From Phallus indusiatus (taxonomy: Eukaryota > Basidiomycota > Agaricomycetes > Phallales > Phallaceae): DNA of 64,000 bases. The stretch covers positions 682,001-746,000 of the forward strand of contig JAQFWX010000001.1 of the NCBI GenBank assembly GCA_027605045.1. The letters are read 5' to 3'. Made by a program: the position numbers and the translations under genes. Under the pieces are notes generated by a model. It saw only the letters and a list, made by a program, of their open reading frames with translations, searched no databases and was not told the DNA's origin. Below, in pieces: positions 1 to 12,141 of this stretch; position 1 is the stretch's first letter, and each line of letters begins with the position of its first letter.

Positions 1-1412
1 AGTTTGGATAACGGGCCCGCGTTTAATGCCAACGATGAGCACGGCGACAATATTACACCACAGTTTCCCAAAAATTCAAACAATACTACTTCTCACACTG
101 TTGCGATCAACAACGGGCCTACTCCTAACGGTAGCACTTTTCTCTTAAATTGTATCTCTATTGGCAGAGATATAGGTCCTCCCGGGTAAGATGAATTATT
201 GTACGACGCGAAAGAAGTTTGTCTGAACATCTTCAGTTATAATAGTTCAATTCTCAATGTGAAAATTGATGATGAATGGCCCTCTATCTCATATATTGGA
301 GAATGGTCATCGTTTTCTTCGACCTCCGCTTATAACAGCTCTATTCACAGCACATCCAACAAGGGGGATACGGCATCATTCGAGTTTCATGGGAGCTCTA
401 TTGTATGTTCTTTCTTTTCACACATCAAATTTCAACCCTTTGTTTATGTTTATCTCCTAGGAGCTTTACGGTAATGGAGCGTCGTTTCAAGTTCAAGTTG
501 ATGATCAACTTCCAACCATTCTAGTTGGACCTCCATTCATTCCTCAATCTCAGCCTTCCTCGACCCTACTTTTCTACACGGATAATTTAGGTGAAAACGA
601 GACGCACATAATAATATTGACCAATTTCCAATTCGAACCCCTCTTCTTTGATTTTGCAATCATCAGGGGTGCCAGTGGTCAAAAGCAAGTCTTTCAAGTT
701 CTTTGCAAATAAAGGTATTTCGTTCTTACAGCCTTTTCACTCGTATAGCGTCTCCGGTATTACTCAAGTTCCACAAGATACAAATTTTGATGATCAATCC
801 ACTGGCCCGTCGATCTCCATTGGAACTATCATTGGAAGTGCGGTCGGTGCCAGTGGTTTCATTATTCTCTGTTTGATTGGCCTTTATTTTCTCCGTCGTC
901 GTCGACGTATACATAAACTGCGCCACTATCGATCTACTGTGTTAACTGATGATAGTGTCGACGCTGAAGACACGCCATCCGGTGATACTGAAACTCCGGT
1001 CGCCGAGGTTACCCCCTACATGCTACCTAACATGAAGGTGGCTCAGGCTTTTGACGAGGTGTCGACTCCACACCCTACCAATAGTATCGAGTTCGAACTC
1101 GAACCGGGACAAGCCAACCAGGATCCTAATTCAAACAGTCCGGAAATGGATTCTCATCAAATTCCGGCACTGTTCACCTTAACCGACAGTGAAATTGTCG
1201 AATCAAGCCCACAACATCAAGATCAGCTGGTGACTAACGCTAGAACCCCTGAACCTAACGCACACTTCCAGAATCTATCAAACCGATTCCAAGAGGAGTA
1301 TTTAGTCGATGAAGTCCGAGAAAGAGACGCGGGTCGAGTTACTATAGCGAGCTCGACTCGGAGTAGGCTGCCACCTGCTTACAATGAAAGCTGGTCACAT
1401 TCCAGGAGTTAA
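1..1412 (+). CDS. single-pass membrane protein with lectin-like ectodomain (5' partial)
   Basis: The start lies before the window. Visible exons are 1-185, 237-402, 461 to about 650, and about 760-1412. The first two introns fit well (donor GTAAGA at 186, acceptor CTTCAG before 237; donor GTATGT at 403, acceptor CTCCTAG before 461). The exact junction between 650 and 760 is unresolved. The ectodomain shows the tail of one beta-sandwich module and a second module (DDEWPSISYIGEW, IHSTSNKGDTASFEFHGSSI, then YGNGASFQVQVDD), with N-glycosylation sites. This pattern recurs in Agaricomycete membrane proteins of unknown ligand. A hydrophobic span encoded near 810-890 is followed by RRRRR, and a polar Ser/Pro/Glu-rich tail of about 170 residues should be cytoplasmic. 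It belongs to the same broad class as the four genes at 51-64 kb but is clearly diverged. Function is unknown; a surface sensor is an inference. Confidence 0.72.
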
Positions 1413-1473
1413 CAACTTTGTAGGAGTCAAGTTGCTTGAGTGTATTTTATCATGCCCGCTTACCGAGTGTCAC

Positions 1474-1583
1474 GTTTAGGGTTTAGGGCGTCTAGTCTCT
1501 AGAAATTAAGGGCTTTAGAGGTTAGGGTTTCAGAGGTTAGAGCTTTAGAGATTAGGGCTAGGACTTAGGGTTTAGGGGTTTGT
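1474..1583. repeat. degenerate telomere-like repeat
   Basis: About 110 bp just after the stop of the first gene contains repeated TTAGGG and TTTAGGG words, with intervening decayed units such as GGTTAGAGCTTTAGAGATTAGGG. The strand orientation is constant. TTAGGG is the usual telomere unit in Basidiomycota, so this could be an interstitial telomeric relic, or simply a microsatellite-like G/T-rich tract. It is short and imperfect, and genes continue on both sides. The rest of 1413-2367 shows no gene I can support. Confidence 0.5.
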
Positions 1584-2367
1584 TGTATATATTTTCTCCA
1601 TACTTCAAAATTACGGCTTGTAACAGCTTATGAGCCTTTATCTTCGGGAAGAGAGAATCAGGATTCAAAGGAGGCTAGAATTTGGAGATGATATTTATGT
1701 AATATTTATTGTAATTCTGTTCTTTTGTGTGAGAACGTCTGGAGCGGATGCAAAGCTTCAGGCGTTAAAGGACCAAAATAGGAAGGAATATAAAGGTGGA
1801 TAAAACGAGATCTATACACAAAGAGAAGTAAATACAATAAGTTGGGGTTTTTATAGTAGCGCTATTCAATTAATAATCCAAGTAAAATTGACTTTGAAAT
1901 ATAAGATCGAGCAAAATGTCCTCGGAATAGTTCTTTAATCCGCGGCCCTCACATTTTGGTTCTTTTTCATTCTGAGAGTAACGGTGCGTGACGCGATGAT
2001 GACACTACAGGCACGTGCTCGTAAAAACGCGTGTCGGCGACTCAACGCTACAGCCTTTGAACGGATATTTTAGTTTCTGAAATTCCTTGAATACTTGATT
2101 TGGATTTTCATTATGATACATGTATAAGTACATCCATGTGATAAGAAACAACCCTACGCTGGATCATGATAACAGCGAGAGAGCAGTGAGAGAAACCCCT
2201 TCGTGTGCTTCTCTGCGTATTTCAAAGAAAAAAACGAAATAAAAATAAAGAAGACGAAAAGAAACTCGAAATAAATCCACGATGGAAGGTCAAGGACTTT
2301 CCGCCGGCAAACGGGGTAATATCTAAAGTAAAAAGACTGTCTAAGCAACTTGAAAGCAGCGACGAAA

Positions 2368-4280
2368 CTAGGGACGACATACCGGAACTTCAATAGAATT
2401 GCCACTCCAAGGTGTAGGAGGTGTAGAATGAGGACGCTGAATCTCATCTACAACACAAAAAGTGTAGCTCTTGTCCGACTGAATCGGTTCTTCCTCTTCC
2501 ACCGCCGCATCCTCAGGCCAATCGACAGCAGTATCGCTGCTACAATGCTCACTCGACTCCACAACGGGCTCCATCTCATCCGGACCCATCGAATGGCGAG
2601 TTGTATGCGGAAAAGGAGTCGTCCCAGGATTTCCCTTCACAAGATCAATTGACGAACGCGACTTGCGAAGTGTAGATGGTACGTGAATCGTCAATTGTGG
2701 TTTGGGCCGATACTTTTCGCGACGCGAATCGGGAGAACCGATGAATGATTCCGGACTGCCTTCACGCATTTGACGAATGAGATCGTCGCCTGTTTGAGGA
2801 ACGCGTTTTCTCGGACCGTGGTGTGTTGGGAAATCGTATAACTCTGGGCTGCCCATGGAAATATCGAGGGGGACGTCAGGAGAAGGAGGACGCAGGAAGT
2901 CTATCTCATGAACGAAGTGGGTCGGGGTAGCGAAATCGTATTGAGACAGATCGGCAACCGAGGGATCGAGGCAAAGGTAGTCCTCAGGAGAAGGTAACGA
3001 GATGGTGGAGGGCGACGGAGAGCTATCAACTGTCCCAGATTCAGCAGTCGATTCCGGAGATGAGGATAGCGTGATGACTAGTTGTTGCTTGTTGGCACCT
3101 CGTTTAGGCACCTCGATAGCGAGCGGAACTCCACCGCCAAGTACGCGCCAGGTCGGTTTGTGTATCCCGCTGGCTTCTTTTATAGCGCCCGTCTTCTTCT
3201 TAACGGGCTTGCTGCGCTGGGGCTTAGACTCAGCAACTGTGGTCGGCTCTTTCTTATCCTGTGAGACCGTTTTGTTGTTGTTTTTCACTGGAACTTTGAC
3301 TCGTCGCGCCGTCGTTTTAGGCTTGTGAATACTAGAACATCTATTATTATCAACTGATCCTGTTTCAGTGTACGTCATAGAACTCACAATTGACATGCAC
3401 TTCCATGAGAGCATTCTCCGTCCATTTCGAAGTTACTGCATGGAACTGTTGATACAAATCCATGGTTAGACCGGTAAGCGCAGGCCGCAATAAGAAGGAC
3501 ATACTAGATAGGTGATTCAGTGGTTTTGTAGCGCGCTCCTTGGATACCGCAGAAGCAACGACGTTCGGGATAGATGCCAATGCTGCTGCGTTGAAGTAGT
3601 CTATCGGAGCGGATGCAGAATAGATTGAGAAAGGAGTCGCAACTTCCGGAGGATGGATGAATTGGCATTTGTCGCCGAATCTACATAATCCAAGGAAATA
3701 GTTCTTGCATGGTTGTGCTAAAACGGGGACCGTTGAGAAACAAGATTGGTAGCGAGATCATTATCAGAGACTTACTTCTGAACTTTGGATGAACTTCTCC
3801 GTCCGTGTCTTTACCCCAATTGGGATCCAAGTCACGTACATCCTGGACACTTTCCCAACCTCCTTCGGGAGCAGGTGGCATTTCCGTTGAACCAGGGGCA
3901 GGTCGAGCATTAACCGGATGCTTAAAGTTGCACCAACGACCAGACTTGCAACCCTTGATATCGAGGTAAAAACGGCAGGGCTTGGTGCGTCGCAGAGAAG
4001 GCGCGGAATGAGCAGGTGGAATGTGTGGTAACAAGGCAGCTTGGTGTTCGCGAGACGGTAAAGGTATGGCTTGAACTGCTGCGATGAGAGATGCGTGGCT
4101 TGGAGCAAGGTTGGACTGTTGCAGCGGTCTCTTGACGGTCGTCTTGAAGGTCACCGGTACGAAGGGGGATGATGTCGGGAATGGGTTGCATGGGCTGGCT
4201 GCACTGGGATCATAAGAAGGAGACATGGGGTCGTAAGATGAAGTGTTGTTAACGAGGTTCAGAGTAAGAGGTCGGGTCAT
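2368..4280 (-). CDS. CCCH zinc-finger protein with three fingers
   Basis: Four exons: 4280-3776, 3717-3505, 3445-3388 and 3331-2368, about 579 aa, all phases consistent. Three CCCH fingers are seen. The first is in exon 1 (PCRFYLDIKGCKSGRWCNFKH region, C-x8-C-x5-C-x3-H). The second starts at the exon 1/2 junction (C-x7-C-x5-C-x3-H). The third is only formed by the 58-nt exon 3 plus the start of exon 4 (CSNFEMDGEC, C-x8-C-x5-C-x3-H, ending CQFIH). The rest is low-complexity and Ser/Pro-rich, with basic stretches after finger 3 and an acidic patch near the C-terminus. CCCH proteins of this kind usually bind RNA and act in mRNA processing or decay; the specific role is unknown. A GTATGT donor close to the stop means the last few residues could instead come from a further exon ending near 2290. 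Confidence 0.85.
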
Positions 4281-4488
4281 GTCACGAGAGGAGAGGACAC
4301 AGTATATGTATGATCAACAAACAAAGTTGCCGTGCAGTGGCTTCCGATCTTTATATCAAACAGACTCAGAGAGACAAGGAATACGAACGATAAAAGAAGC
4401 TGAGACACACCTGATTTTATACATACGTGCCTTGAATACAATAAAAAGAAATTTGCCCGTGTGAATAGTAAGCGACCATCCTTTATTG

Positions 4489-4767
4489 TTATCCGGACAA
4501 AGTCCAAATAAGGGTGGCGTCTACAGATGCATTCAAGGCCAAGTCCACATCACGGGCCGTTCCGCTTTTCCAGTCGCCAATTGCCCGTAGGAGATCGAAA
4601 CGCCTTCCTTTGACGTTGAAGACGATGTCTACCTGTAATAATGACCCTACACAGCAACTCTGAAAAACATTCTTTTCGAAGAAAATGAGCGTTAATCATA
4701 CCAGTATGACAGCTAAGAATAGTTCAGGTAAGCCAGAATGCTTGATCTTTTTTGTCCGGCGGTGCAT
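4489..4767 (-). CDS. small hypothetical protein, two exons
   Basis: Exon 1 is 4767-4702 and exon 2 is 4632-4489, joined by a 69-bp intron with donor GTATGA and acceptor TTATTACAG in phase 0. The product is about 69 residues: a basic start (MHRRTKKIKHSG), a hydrophobic stretch LPELFLAVILVDIVF spanning the splice junction, then a polar stretch with GDWKSGTARDVDLAL. It lies upstream of the CCCH gene and points the same way. I do not recognise the family. The clean splice signals and continuous reading favour a real gene, but it is short, and further 5' exons are possible. Confidence 0.4.
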
Positions 4768-4999
4768 CTATTGTTCGTCCCAAGGTAGCCATTGTTGGGC
4801 AGACAAAAGAAACTAACCGAGGCTTGTGACATGTGTGACATAGAGTCACACCACCGCTACTGCCACTTCCGTCCTTTTTGTTGTGTCGTCATCTGAGAGT
4901 GTACGTTCCTAACCAAGCTCAAAGGAACGAGTGCATCTCATGCGCAAGCGCAAAAGGGCAACGTGGTCATATATCTGTATTTCCCCAAACCATGAGAGC

Positions 5000-5024
5000 T
5001 TTACGGCGCGAAGCGCCCGTAAAA
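5000..5024. repeat. short GC-rich hairpin
   Basis: TTTACGGCGC, GAA loop, GCGCCCGTAAA: an inverted repeat with one bulged base, about 95 bp beyond the stop codon of the DUF6729 gene. It could form a stem in RNA or DNA, or mark a transposon end. No matching copy was seen on the other side of that gene. The surrounding 4768-5119 holds nothing else recognisable. Confidence 0.4.
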
Positions 5025-5119
5025 ATTCTCCCCAGAAGTTCTAATGTCAGAAGTTACTAAACACCCGCCCAGACCAAGCTAGGCTCAGTTTATTGTATGT
5101 AGTACATACATGTATATAA

Positions 5120-8100
5120 TTAAATCCCTTTATTCCGCTTTTTCTCAATAAACTCCCGGTCAAACCTGTAAGCCGCTATCCCAATAACTAAAGCTTCTTC
5201 AAGAGACCTGGAAACAGTTGATAAACGAGCAAGTTTTTCGAATGTGTAAACATTTTGCATTTCTTGAGATAGCAGGGATATATCTCCACACGTGCCCTTG
5301 AGTGCTTCGGCCATTTCTCTAAACCTTGTCAGGCAGATATTGGGACTCACAGCACTCTGTCCATTCTGGAGGGATGCCATGTGTGGAGGGAGCGGATACG
5401 GCACATTTTTCCAGATCGGAAAACCGTCATCACAGCAGTCACGTTGATGACCCTTCCCGAGGCCCTTTCCATCCTTTGTTTTGCAGCAGCGGCTGCATAC
5501 CTTGACTTTCGTCACACGATTTTGCTTGGATGTTGTGGTGGGCCGTTCTGGGAGAGGAAGCGTCAAATGCATTTGTTTCCATGGAGTCAGTCCTGTATAC
5601 TGTCAGTAATATTTCAGGAAGAATACAATTTTGTTAACCTTGTTGATTGCTGTCCCCGGTTGCACGCCATCTTTGGCATGTCTCCTCAAACTCGATACAC
5701 CACTTTTTAAGTGTGTTAGGATCTCGGCGAATGGAGTCATATGGGAATGTTTTACGATAATACTGAGGATCAATTGGAGTATTTGGATTGTTATACCGTT
5801 CACAAGCTCTAGCCCAGTCTGTATCTGACATTGTAGAGATCCATTTGTCTTGCATCCGAAGTGCACAACAGCGCCAATGGCCATCTGACTTAAGTTGGAC
5901 TGTGTTTTCAAGAAGCTCCAATGATACATTTCTCCCGGTGAGTTTGAACATTGTATGTTCTGTTCGTGAGTGCTTGAATACAGACGAAGCTGAAGTATTA
6001 GTAGCAGCTGCACTGGGAGAAAAGGTGGTGGATGTTGGAAGGGGAAGTGGTAGTGAGCATAGAGGCAGCGTTGAACTTAGCGGCAGCGGCGGACAAGGCA
6101 TAGGCAAAACTTCCCGTTGACTGTCTTCACATTTTTGGATCGGCAGAACTAACAGAGAGCTATCTGCAAGCAATAAAGACTGGATTTTGAAAAAAAGAAA
6201 TACCTGTTTCCTGTATTTGGGCTGATGAAGGTGAAAACGATAGAGAAGGTGAAAAAGGGAGCTCGGATGATAATGGTTGTGAATCGGACAAGAGTGCCAC
6301 CTCAGGGACCAACAGTGTTTGATGTTGCGGAATGTCAGAGGGGCATGACGGTGTTGCAGTAATCTTGAGAATATTCTGGTCACAAAGGACCTGGACTTTG
6401 TTGGGCAAACTTGTATCACTTGAGAGAAAAATTATCAGTTATATGCTAGAATATTTTGATGTCACTTACTCATTCAAGCATGAGTTATTCCGCTTGAGAA
6501 TTGTAGACGCGCCTTCGGAATTTTCCTGAAAGATAGTCAGCATTTTATATAACAAGTCTGCGCATAAAAAGAAGCTACTGTTGAATCAAGTTCCGATGTC
6601 ATGAGAATGATCTGACTATCATCATCATCTGCACTATCACCCTCCGCGTCCTTTCCCTTATCATCGTCCTCATTTGTTTTAAGCTCAGTGTTCAAGGTAG
6701 ACGATAATTCAATATAGCGCTTTGAAATTGAACTACTTCATAAAGCACAAAATAAATAAATAAAATATCACAAGAGGGTGAGAAAATGGATACCTTTCGC
6801 GTGGTACAAGCCCAATCTTATGCTCTGGTCTGACATTAAGAAACTTGGGCTGTGGAGTGCTTGTTAAAATTTCCCGCTGACGGAGAATACTTTCCAGGAG
6901 AAATAAATGATGGGATCCTTCGGCTTTGAGACGGAACTGGCGTGAAGGTGAGTCAAATGATTGAGAGCGATTGTCAATTTTAACCGTCAAATTATGTCGA
7001 AGAATAGCATCCATCACTAGTCCTTCAATCATTGTTATGCTTCCAGCGCGTCCGACAGACAACCGGTTTAGCCTTTTATGCCAATTCTCATTAAGAGATG
7101 TTGTTGCCATCCGATGAGGGTCATCATTTTGAAGACAACCGTTCCCAGCATGTGCCACTTGACGGAAGAACACAGCTTCAGATTCGCTTGTCCAAACACC
7201 TGCTGCATTCGCATATTTTTCCCATACAGATCTCAATCGTGACTCTTGTTCTTCTCGTGGATGATAAATTGGAGGATCGCCTTTTTTCATGCTCTTCTGA
7301 CTGATAAGAGCATCAGAAATATCACGGCTCAAAATGTCACGATAGGGACTTCTCTTTGGGATGGTGTCCATTATCCGTGCCTTGAGATGTGCTAAATCCT
7401 GTGTGACGGTGATACCAGGGATTGCAATCTGCAAGGTCTTTCTGAAATCACAACACCTATCAACACAAATCTGGCCAGCAGCTCGAAACGGCACATTGTG
7501 GGAGTCACATCGATCAGCAAATTCACGGACAGGCGGGATCATCTCCCCATATGAACTGGTGCCAAGAAATTCCTGAAAAATAGGTTCTAATAATGACGAA
7601 AATTCTACAACATTGATTGAACTCACACAAATCACCAATTCTTTATCTTCATTTACGCCAGTGAGTAAGCCGCCGTCGAAAACATTGATCACTTTCATTT
7701 TTTTCTGTCCTGATGTCTTGATATAAATATTTGCTTTCTTCGCAATTTTAATTGTTGAGTCTAGCCCAATTGCCATACCTAATTCAAATAAGGAAAAAGA
7801 AGTTCAAAAAAAAGTTCCATTACTCACCAGCCAATGTACGCATATACTGTGCACTTTCTTCTCGTCGCTGCCGGTCCATGAAAAACTCACAGACATCGCG
7901 AATAAATGATTCTGAAGGTGCTGGATTGACTCTGCTTGATGATCCAGAACTTACAGACAAAAATGAGGTTGGAAGCTCTTCATTTTTTCTTTTCGGACGC
8001 TTGCTCTTCTCAGATAACGCAGCGGTGAGCCATTGATTTTCGAGCCGACGGATATATTGCATGTGAAGCTCTGAAATTGGGATTTAGAAAAAAAGGAAAT

Positions 8101-9030
8101 ACAAGCGTTGACTATTCACAACTTACGTTTAATATGTTCTGTAATTTCTCCTACCGAAAGCCGCGGTCGCAATTCAGTGATCAAATCAAAGAGTTCCCTT
8201 GTACAAGCACTGCGCTCTCTAAAATACGGTGCATTTCCTATGAAAATTCAAACACTGTTAAGGAACACAAAGTCAATACACACATACCACATTGCCATGG
8301 CTGCAAATACTTCCAAAATCCTTCATGACTCGTGTTCAAGAAAACATTATGCTGAGAGCAATTATATTCCATTCCAATGATCTTGATATTGGAGGAGATG
8401 CCATAGGCAGATCGAGGTCCTGCAGGAGAAAATCCACGTTTGCTGATAATTCCGACGCATCCAGGGACCTGGCATTTATCAAGTCCCAAATGCATGTCAA
8501 AAACTGGAGAGAGCACATAAACAGGCTCTACGAGAAACTGTGCCGGGTTGGATAATGGACTTGTATTTTGAATATGAGAATGATCTGCCGATGCGGAAAA
8601 AGGATTAGCGGCCACAACAGACGTTCGCATCCAAGCTTCTCTGTAAAAGATAGTGGGGGGGTAAAAAACTGGTCCATAAAAAGGGAATGCTTTCGGAAGC
8701 GGCTATGATTTTTGGATTGTTAGTAGTGTCCCAGCTGATAGCAGAAAAAAAAAATACATTTGGCTTTGATTTGTGCCCGATAACTGCACGGTGTAAAATT
8801 TCCATATATGCGACGACATATGCAGTGAACTCCAGCTGCTCATCAGTCTCAACGGATTTTTTTCTCCACTTCTGAACCATCTTTGCGATCGATCCTGCTG
8901 ACCAGTCGTCCCAGTCGACTAGCCATTGATTTGAATTTTTATGGTCCGGTATATTCTGCTCGCGTCCTTTCAGACAGAGCTCCAGCGTTGCTCTGACAGA
9001 AATGGGATCAAAGACATTCGAGAAGGTCAT
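5120..9030 (-). CDS. DUF6729-type transposase-like protein, intact
   Basis: Eleven exons with consistent phases: 9030-8670, 8638-8288, 8237-8127, 8070-7828, 7778-7627, 7572-6794, 6732-6579, 6525-6470, 6418-6204, 6163-5639, 5592-5120; about 1139 aa with no internal stop. Exon 2 carries the DUF6729-like zinc-binding module (KCQVPGC, SPAGPRSAYG, YNCSQHN). Exons 5-6 hold a domain resembling the RNase-H-fold transposases that accompany DUF6729 in fungi: GLDSTIKIAK, ICVDRCCDFRK, YHPREEQESRLRSVWEKY, GVWTSESEAV, and SLNENWHKRLN. Asp in LDST, Asp in CVDR and Glu in NENW are plausible DDE positions (inference). Exon 7 is acidic; the last exon has a Cys-rich stretch (CSRCCKTKDG, RDCCDDG). No terminal inverted repeats were found, so it may be a mobile element or a domesticated copy. 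The first donor (GTTTTT) is weak, so that junction is less certain. Confidence 0.78.
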
Positions 9031-11025
9031 TTTGCAAACAAGATATAGACGAAGGGGTGTGCGGATGACGAGTGTGGTATAAACTGATGAAGGTAGTGGT
9101 TCAAGATGACCTTCTTATACTGAGACATCTATATGAAAAAGCATCCGACGGATAATTTTTTTTTGTTGCTCTCTGTTCTTACATCAGCGGCAGCGTGAGT
9201 GTGAATAAACCTCTGACAGAAGTCATGAAAATCACTCTGGATTAAAGGCACACCTTGAAAATTTAGACTTGTCGGCTGTGTTTCCTTCAGCGGTGAATGA
9301 TTATGTTTGCACGACAGGTGGGTGGTGGTGAGGAACTGAATGATTAATATAAATATGAAACTCTGTTAATGAAAAAGGAGAGCAAACCAGATATCCAAAT
9401 TGAATTGTTTTCCGATTGATCTCAAGAAATAGGCCGCAGTACAACGGCCGAAAAAAAGGTCAAACAGTCGCGTCGGTCGCGTCACATTGTTGCAGCTCTC
9501 AAGAAAAGATTCGCTCAAACAAGGTTTATATTATTCGAGCTGATCATATACAGTTTTTCTGCCTCCTAAATTTTTGATGGCAACGAACGCGTGACGCGAT
9601 AGATAAACCAAGCAGCGCGACACATGAAAAGCAAGTGTGTGCAACTGCAGAACTACCTCCGGGGTCGATCCTAAAAAGAAGAAAAAAGAGTAAACTGTCA
9701 GCTAGTTGCAGAAGTGAAACAAAGTGGGCAACAGACAGAAAACTCACTGTGGTTAGTGCTGTGTTGTGTGTGGGTGATGGATACGACCCAGCTGATGTGG
9801 CAGGCTCTGTCCGTTTTCCTGGGTCAACTACGTGAAATTTTCTGAGTGTACGTCAGTCGGTTATGAAATGTATAGTAACGTCACACACCTTAGCATGCAT
9901 GAATGGCGGCACTGGACGTGGACTGTAGCGAACACGGCGGACACGGCTGGTAGTAAAAGGCTGAGCAGGTCGCCGTTGGTGACAGAGTGACTGTGTTCCG
10001 TCACACCGCGCCATGGGTCCCTGTGGGGCAAAACCGTCTGGTCAGACCACGCCGGACCACGCTGGTCAGACCAAGCTGGTCGAGGGGGAAAACTAAAAAT
10101 ACCGTGACCTTGTTCGCAAAAGTACTAAGGATAGTATGGTTTACGCAAAAAATTGGATTTCTTATTGGATGAATTTCTTTAATGCCTGTCAAACTTGTGT
10201 CAAAGTTTCCTTAGAACTTACTTCAAATAGACAGCCCATTCACCGAGGAATTCCGTTGTCTTGCTTTAATCTATCAATATCATTGAATGAAAACGAATGT
10301 GGACTGAAAGGCTCGAACTTCGATGCCCTATGCACATGGGGTGTCTTATTGTTTCTATAGCAATGTTGAGTGCGGCTGCCGCGACCGAACTGCTAGCCCT
10401 GGACTTCGCATTTCTGGTCATTTGTTACACGTATTGCTTTACATATATGTCAATGACTTAATTTGACACAACAATTATGCTTTTCCAGGTCAAAGTCTCC
10501 CCCAAAAAAGAAGGTACCTCAACAGTTTCACAGACGACGAGGATGGGAGGATCAATTCTCTTAAACATCTCCTGGATAACAAATGAAGACTTTCGTGATG
10601 GCAATTGATCAAGGCGATGACTTTGTAAAGAGTAACTTCAAATATAAAAGTGTTTTATGCTGTGAAATCCCGAGGACGTTCACTACTAAATTATTTCGCA
10701 GTTAAACAAAAGAAACTGACGCTGCTGATCTTCTACATTTATCCTGTACTTGATATAGTCGTTATCTGGGAAAGTTAGCTTGAGAATCATATGTGCCTAG
10801 GAAATTGACACTCGAGGACAACATTGAACAAATGTGCCGACAGTCTCGATGACGCGCCCTCGATACATCGGCAGTCGGCCGGCATTGGGGACGCCTGGCC
10901 GATAATTCTCACGGACTGGTAGTGAAAAAATAAACTCGACTCACGCCATGGACACGCAATAACAAGACGTGGACGTGCCTTCTCCTAAATATACTCCTTT
11001 GGCTCTTACGCCACCCTCAAGTGCG
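9031..11025. other. gene-poor interval
   Basis: I see no supportable gene here. Open frames are short and lack splice support. A short repetitive patch around 10038-10083 alternates GGTCAGACCACGC and GGTCAGACCAAGC words, and a run of related GGACACGG words lies near 9910-9950. The right part should contain the promoter of the heme oxygenase gene that starts at 11026. Confidence 0.5.
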
Positions 11026-12141
11026 ATGTCTGTTTTTTCTGTAGGTTTGCAAGTTCACGGGATATTGCTTCGACAACTTATTAGAACAATGCAGATTCCT
11101 GAGAGCAAGTTAGACATGACTCAAGATGCTGCGACTTTACTACGTCTGGGGACCGCAGAAGCTCATGAAAAGGCTGAACAAAGCGTTGGAGCGAAGCTTT
11201 TGATGAGTGGCGGGTTATCTAGAGAGTATTATATTCGCTTTCTAGTCGTATTATGGATGGTTTACTCGTAAGCTTTTCCTTTATCTCACTGAGGAACGAC
11301 GAAACAAACCTTACTCCGTGTTCAAGAGCTCTAGAAGAAGCCCTTGATGCTCACAGCTCCGATCCTATAATTTCACCTACGTACAATCCTAGACTTCTCT
11401 CTCGGACATCTGCTCTATCCGCAGATATCGCATACTTTTTGCAAATTCCAGAGACACAGTGGAAAGATCATCCTTTGATATCGTCATTTTACCGGGATCC
11501 ACCTTCCGAGGTGAACGATTACGTCACATCCATTCAATCCGCTGCATCCTCTGATCGTTCGAGACTACTGGCACACGCGTACGTCAGGTACTTGGGTGAT
11601 CTCAGTGGCGGACAGATCATCAAACGTCGCATACGAAAGGCTTATGGTTTAACCGAAGAAGGCCTTTCTGGAACTCAGTTTTACGACTTTGAGAAGCTGG
11701 AAGGAAGAGGACATGCGAACATCGGAGACATGCGGACCATAAAAGTATGGTATCGAGATGGATTGAACAACGGCATTGGAGACGACCCATCTCGAAAAGG
11801 TAACGCTTTTTACTGTATTCACGTTCGCCACTTCACTTTCTGACAACTCATATTCCAAAGCAATTCTTGTTGAAGAGGCTAATGTTGCTTTTCGCTTTAA
11901 CGAAGGAATCCTCAATCTTTTGCAAGAAGCAAAGGCTGAAGACACTGCTGGCAGCACGGATAAGACCCGACGTACCCCTAAATCAAACCAGAAATCAGTT
12001 GGTGTGGCACAGGTTTTCTCCTTGGTTTTGCTGGCGGCGGGCTTACATCTCGTTCTCCAATTGGGTGGTTTTGGTGACCATACAAGCCATTTCAGCCAAT
12101 GGACGCGAGTCCAGAAATGGGTTTCGGATATATTTGGTTGA
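11026..12141 (+). CDS. heme oxygenase (copy 1)
   Basis: Four exons: 11026-11040 (only 15 nt), 11095-11267, 11327-11799 and 11861-12141; about 313 aa. Heme oxygenases cleave heme to biliverdin, CO and iron with electrons from a P450 reductase. The heme oxygenase signature AHAYVRYLGDLSGGQ is present. The likely proximal heme ligand is His29 in AEAHEKAEQ. The C-terminus has a hydrophobic segment (VFSLVLLAAGLHLVLQL) that would anchor it to the ER, as in HMX1/HO-1-type enzymes. The start was chosen because the paralogue at 43.5-44.6 kb has the same layout: a 15-nt first exon coding five residues, then a phase-0 intron. Downstream it converges on the FMO-like gene, with about 680 bp between stop codons holding nothing obvious. 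Confidence 0.93.

Noticed and set aside
5000..9170. Helitron interpretation of the hairpin and DUF6729 gene
   Set aside because: No Rep/helicase protein, no clear TC start or CTRR end at the expected spacing, and the protein family is different.
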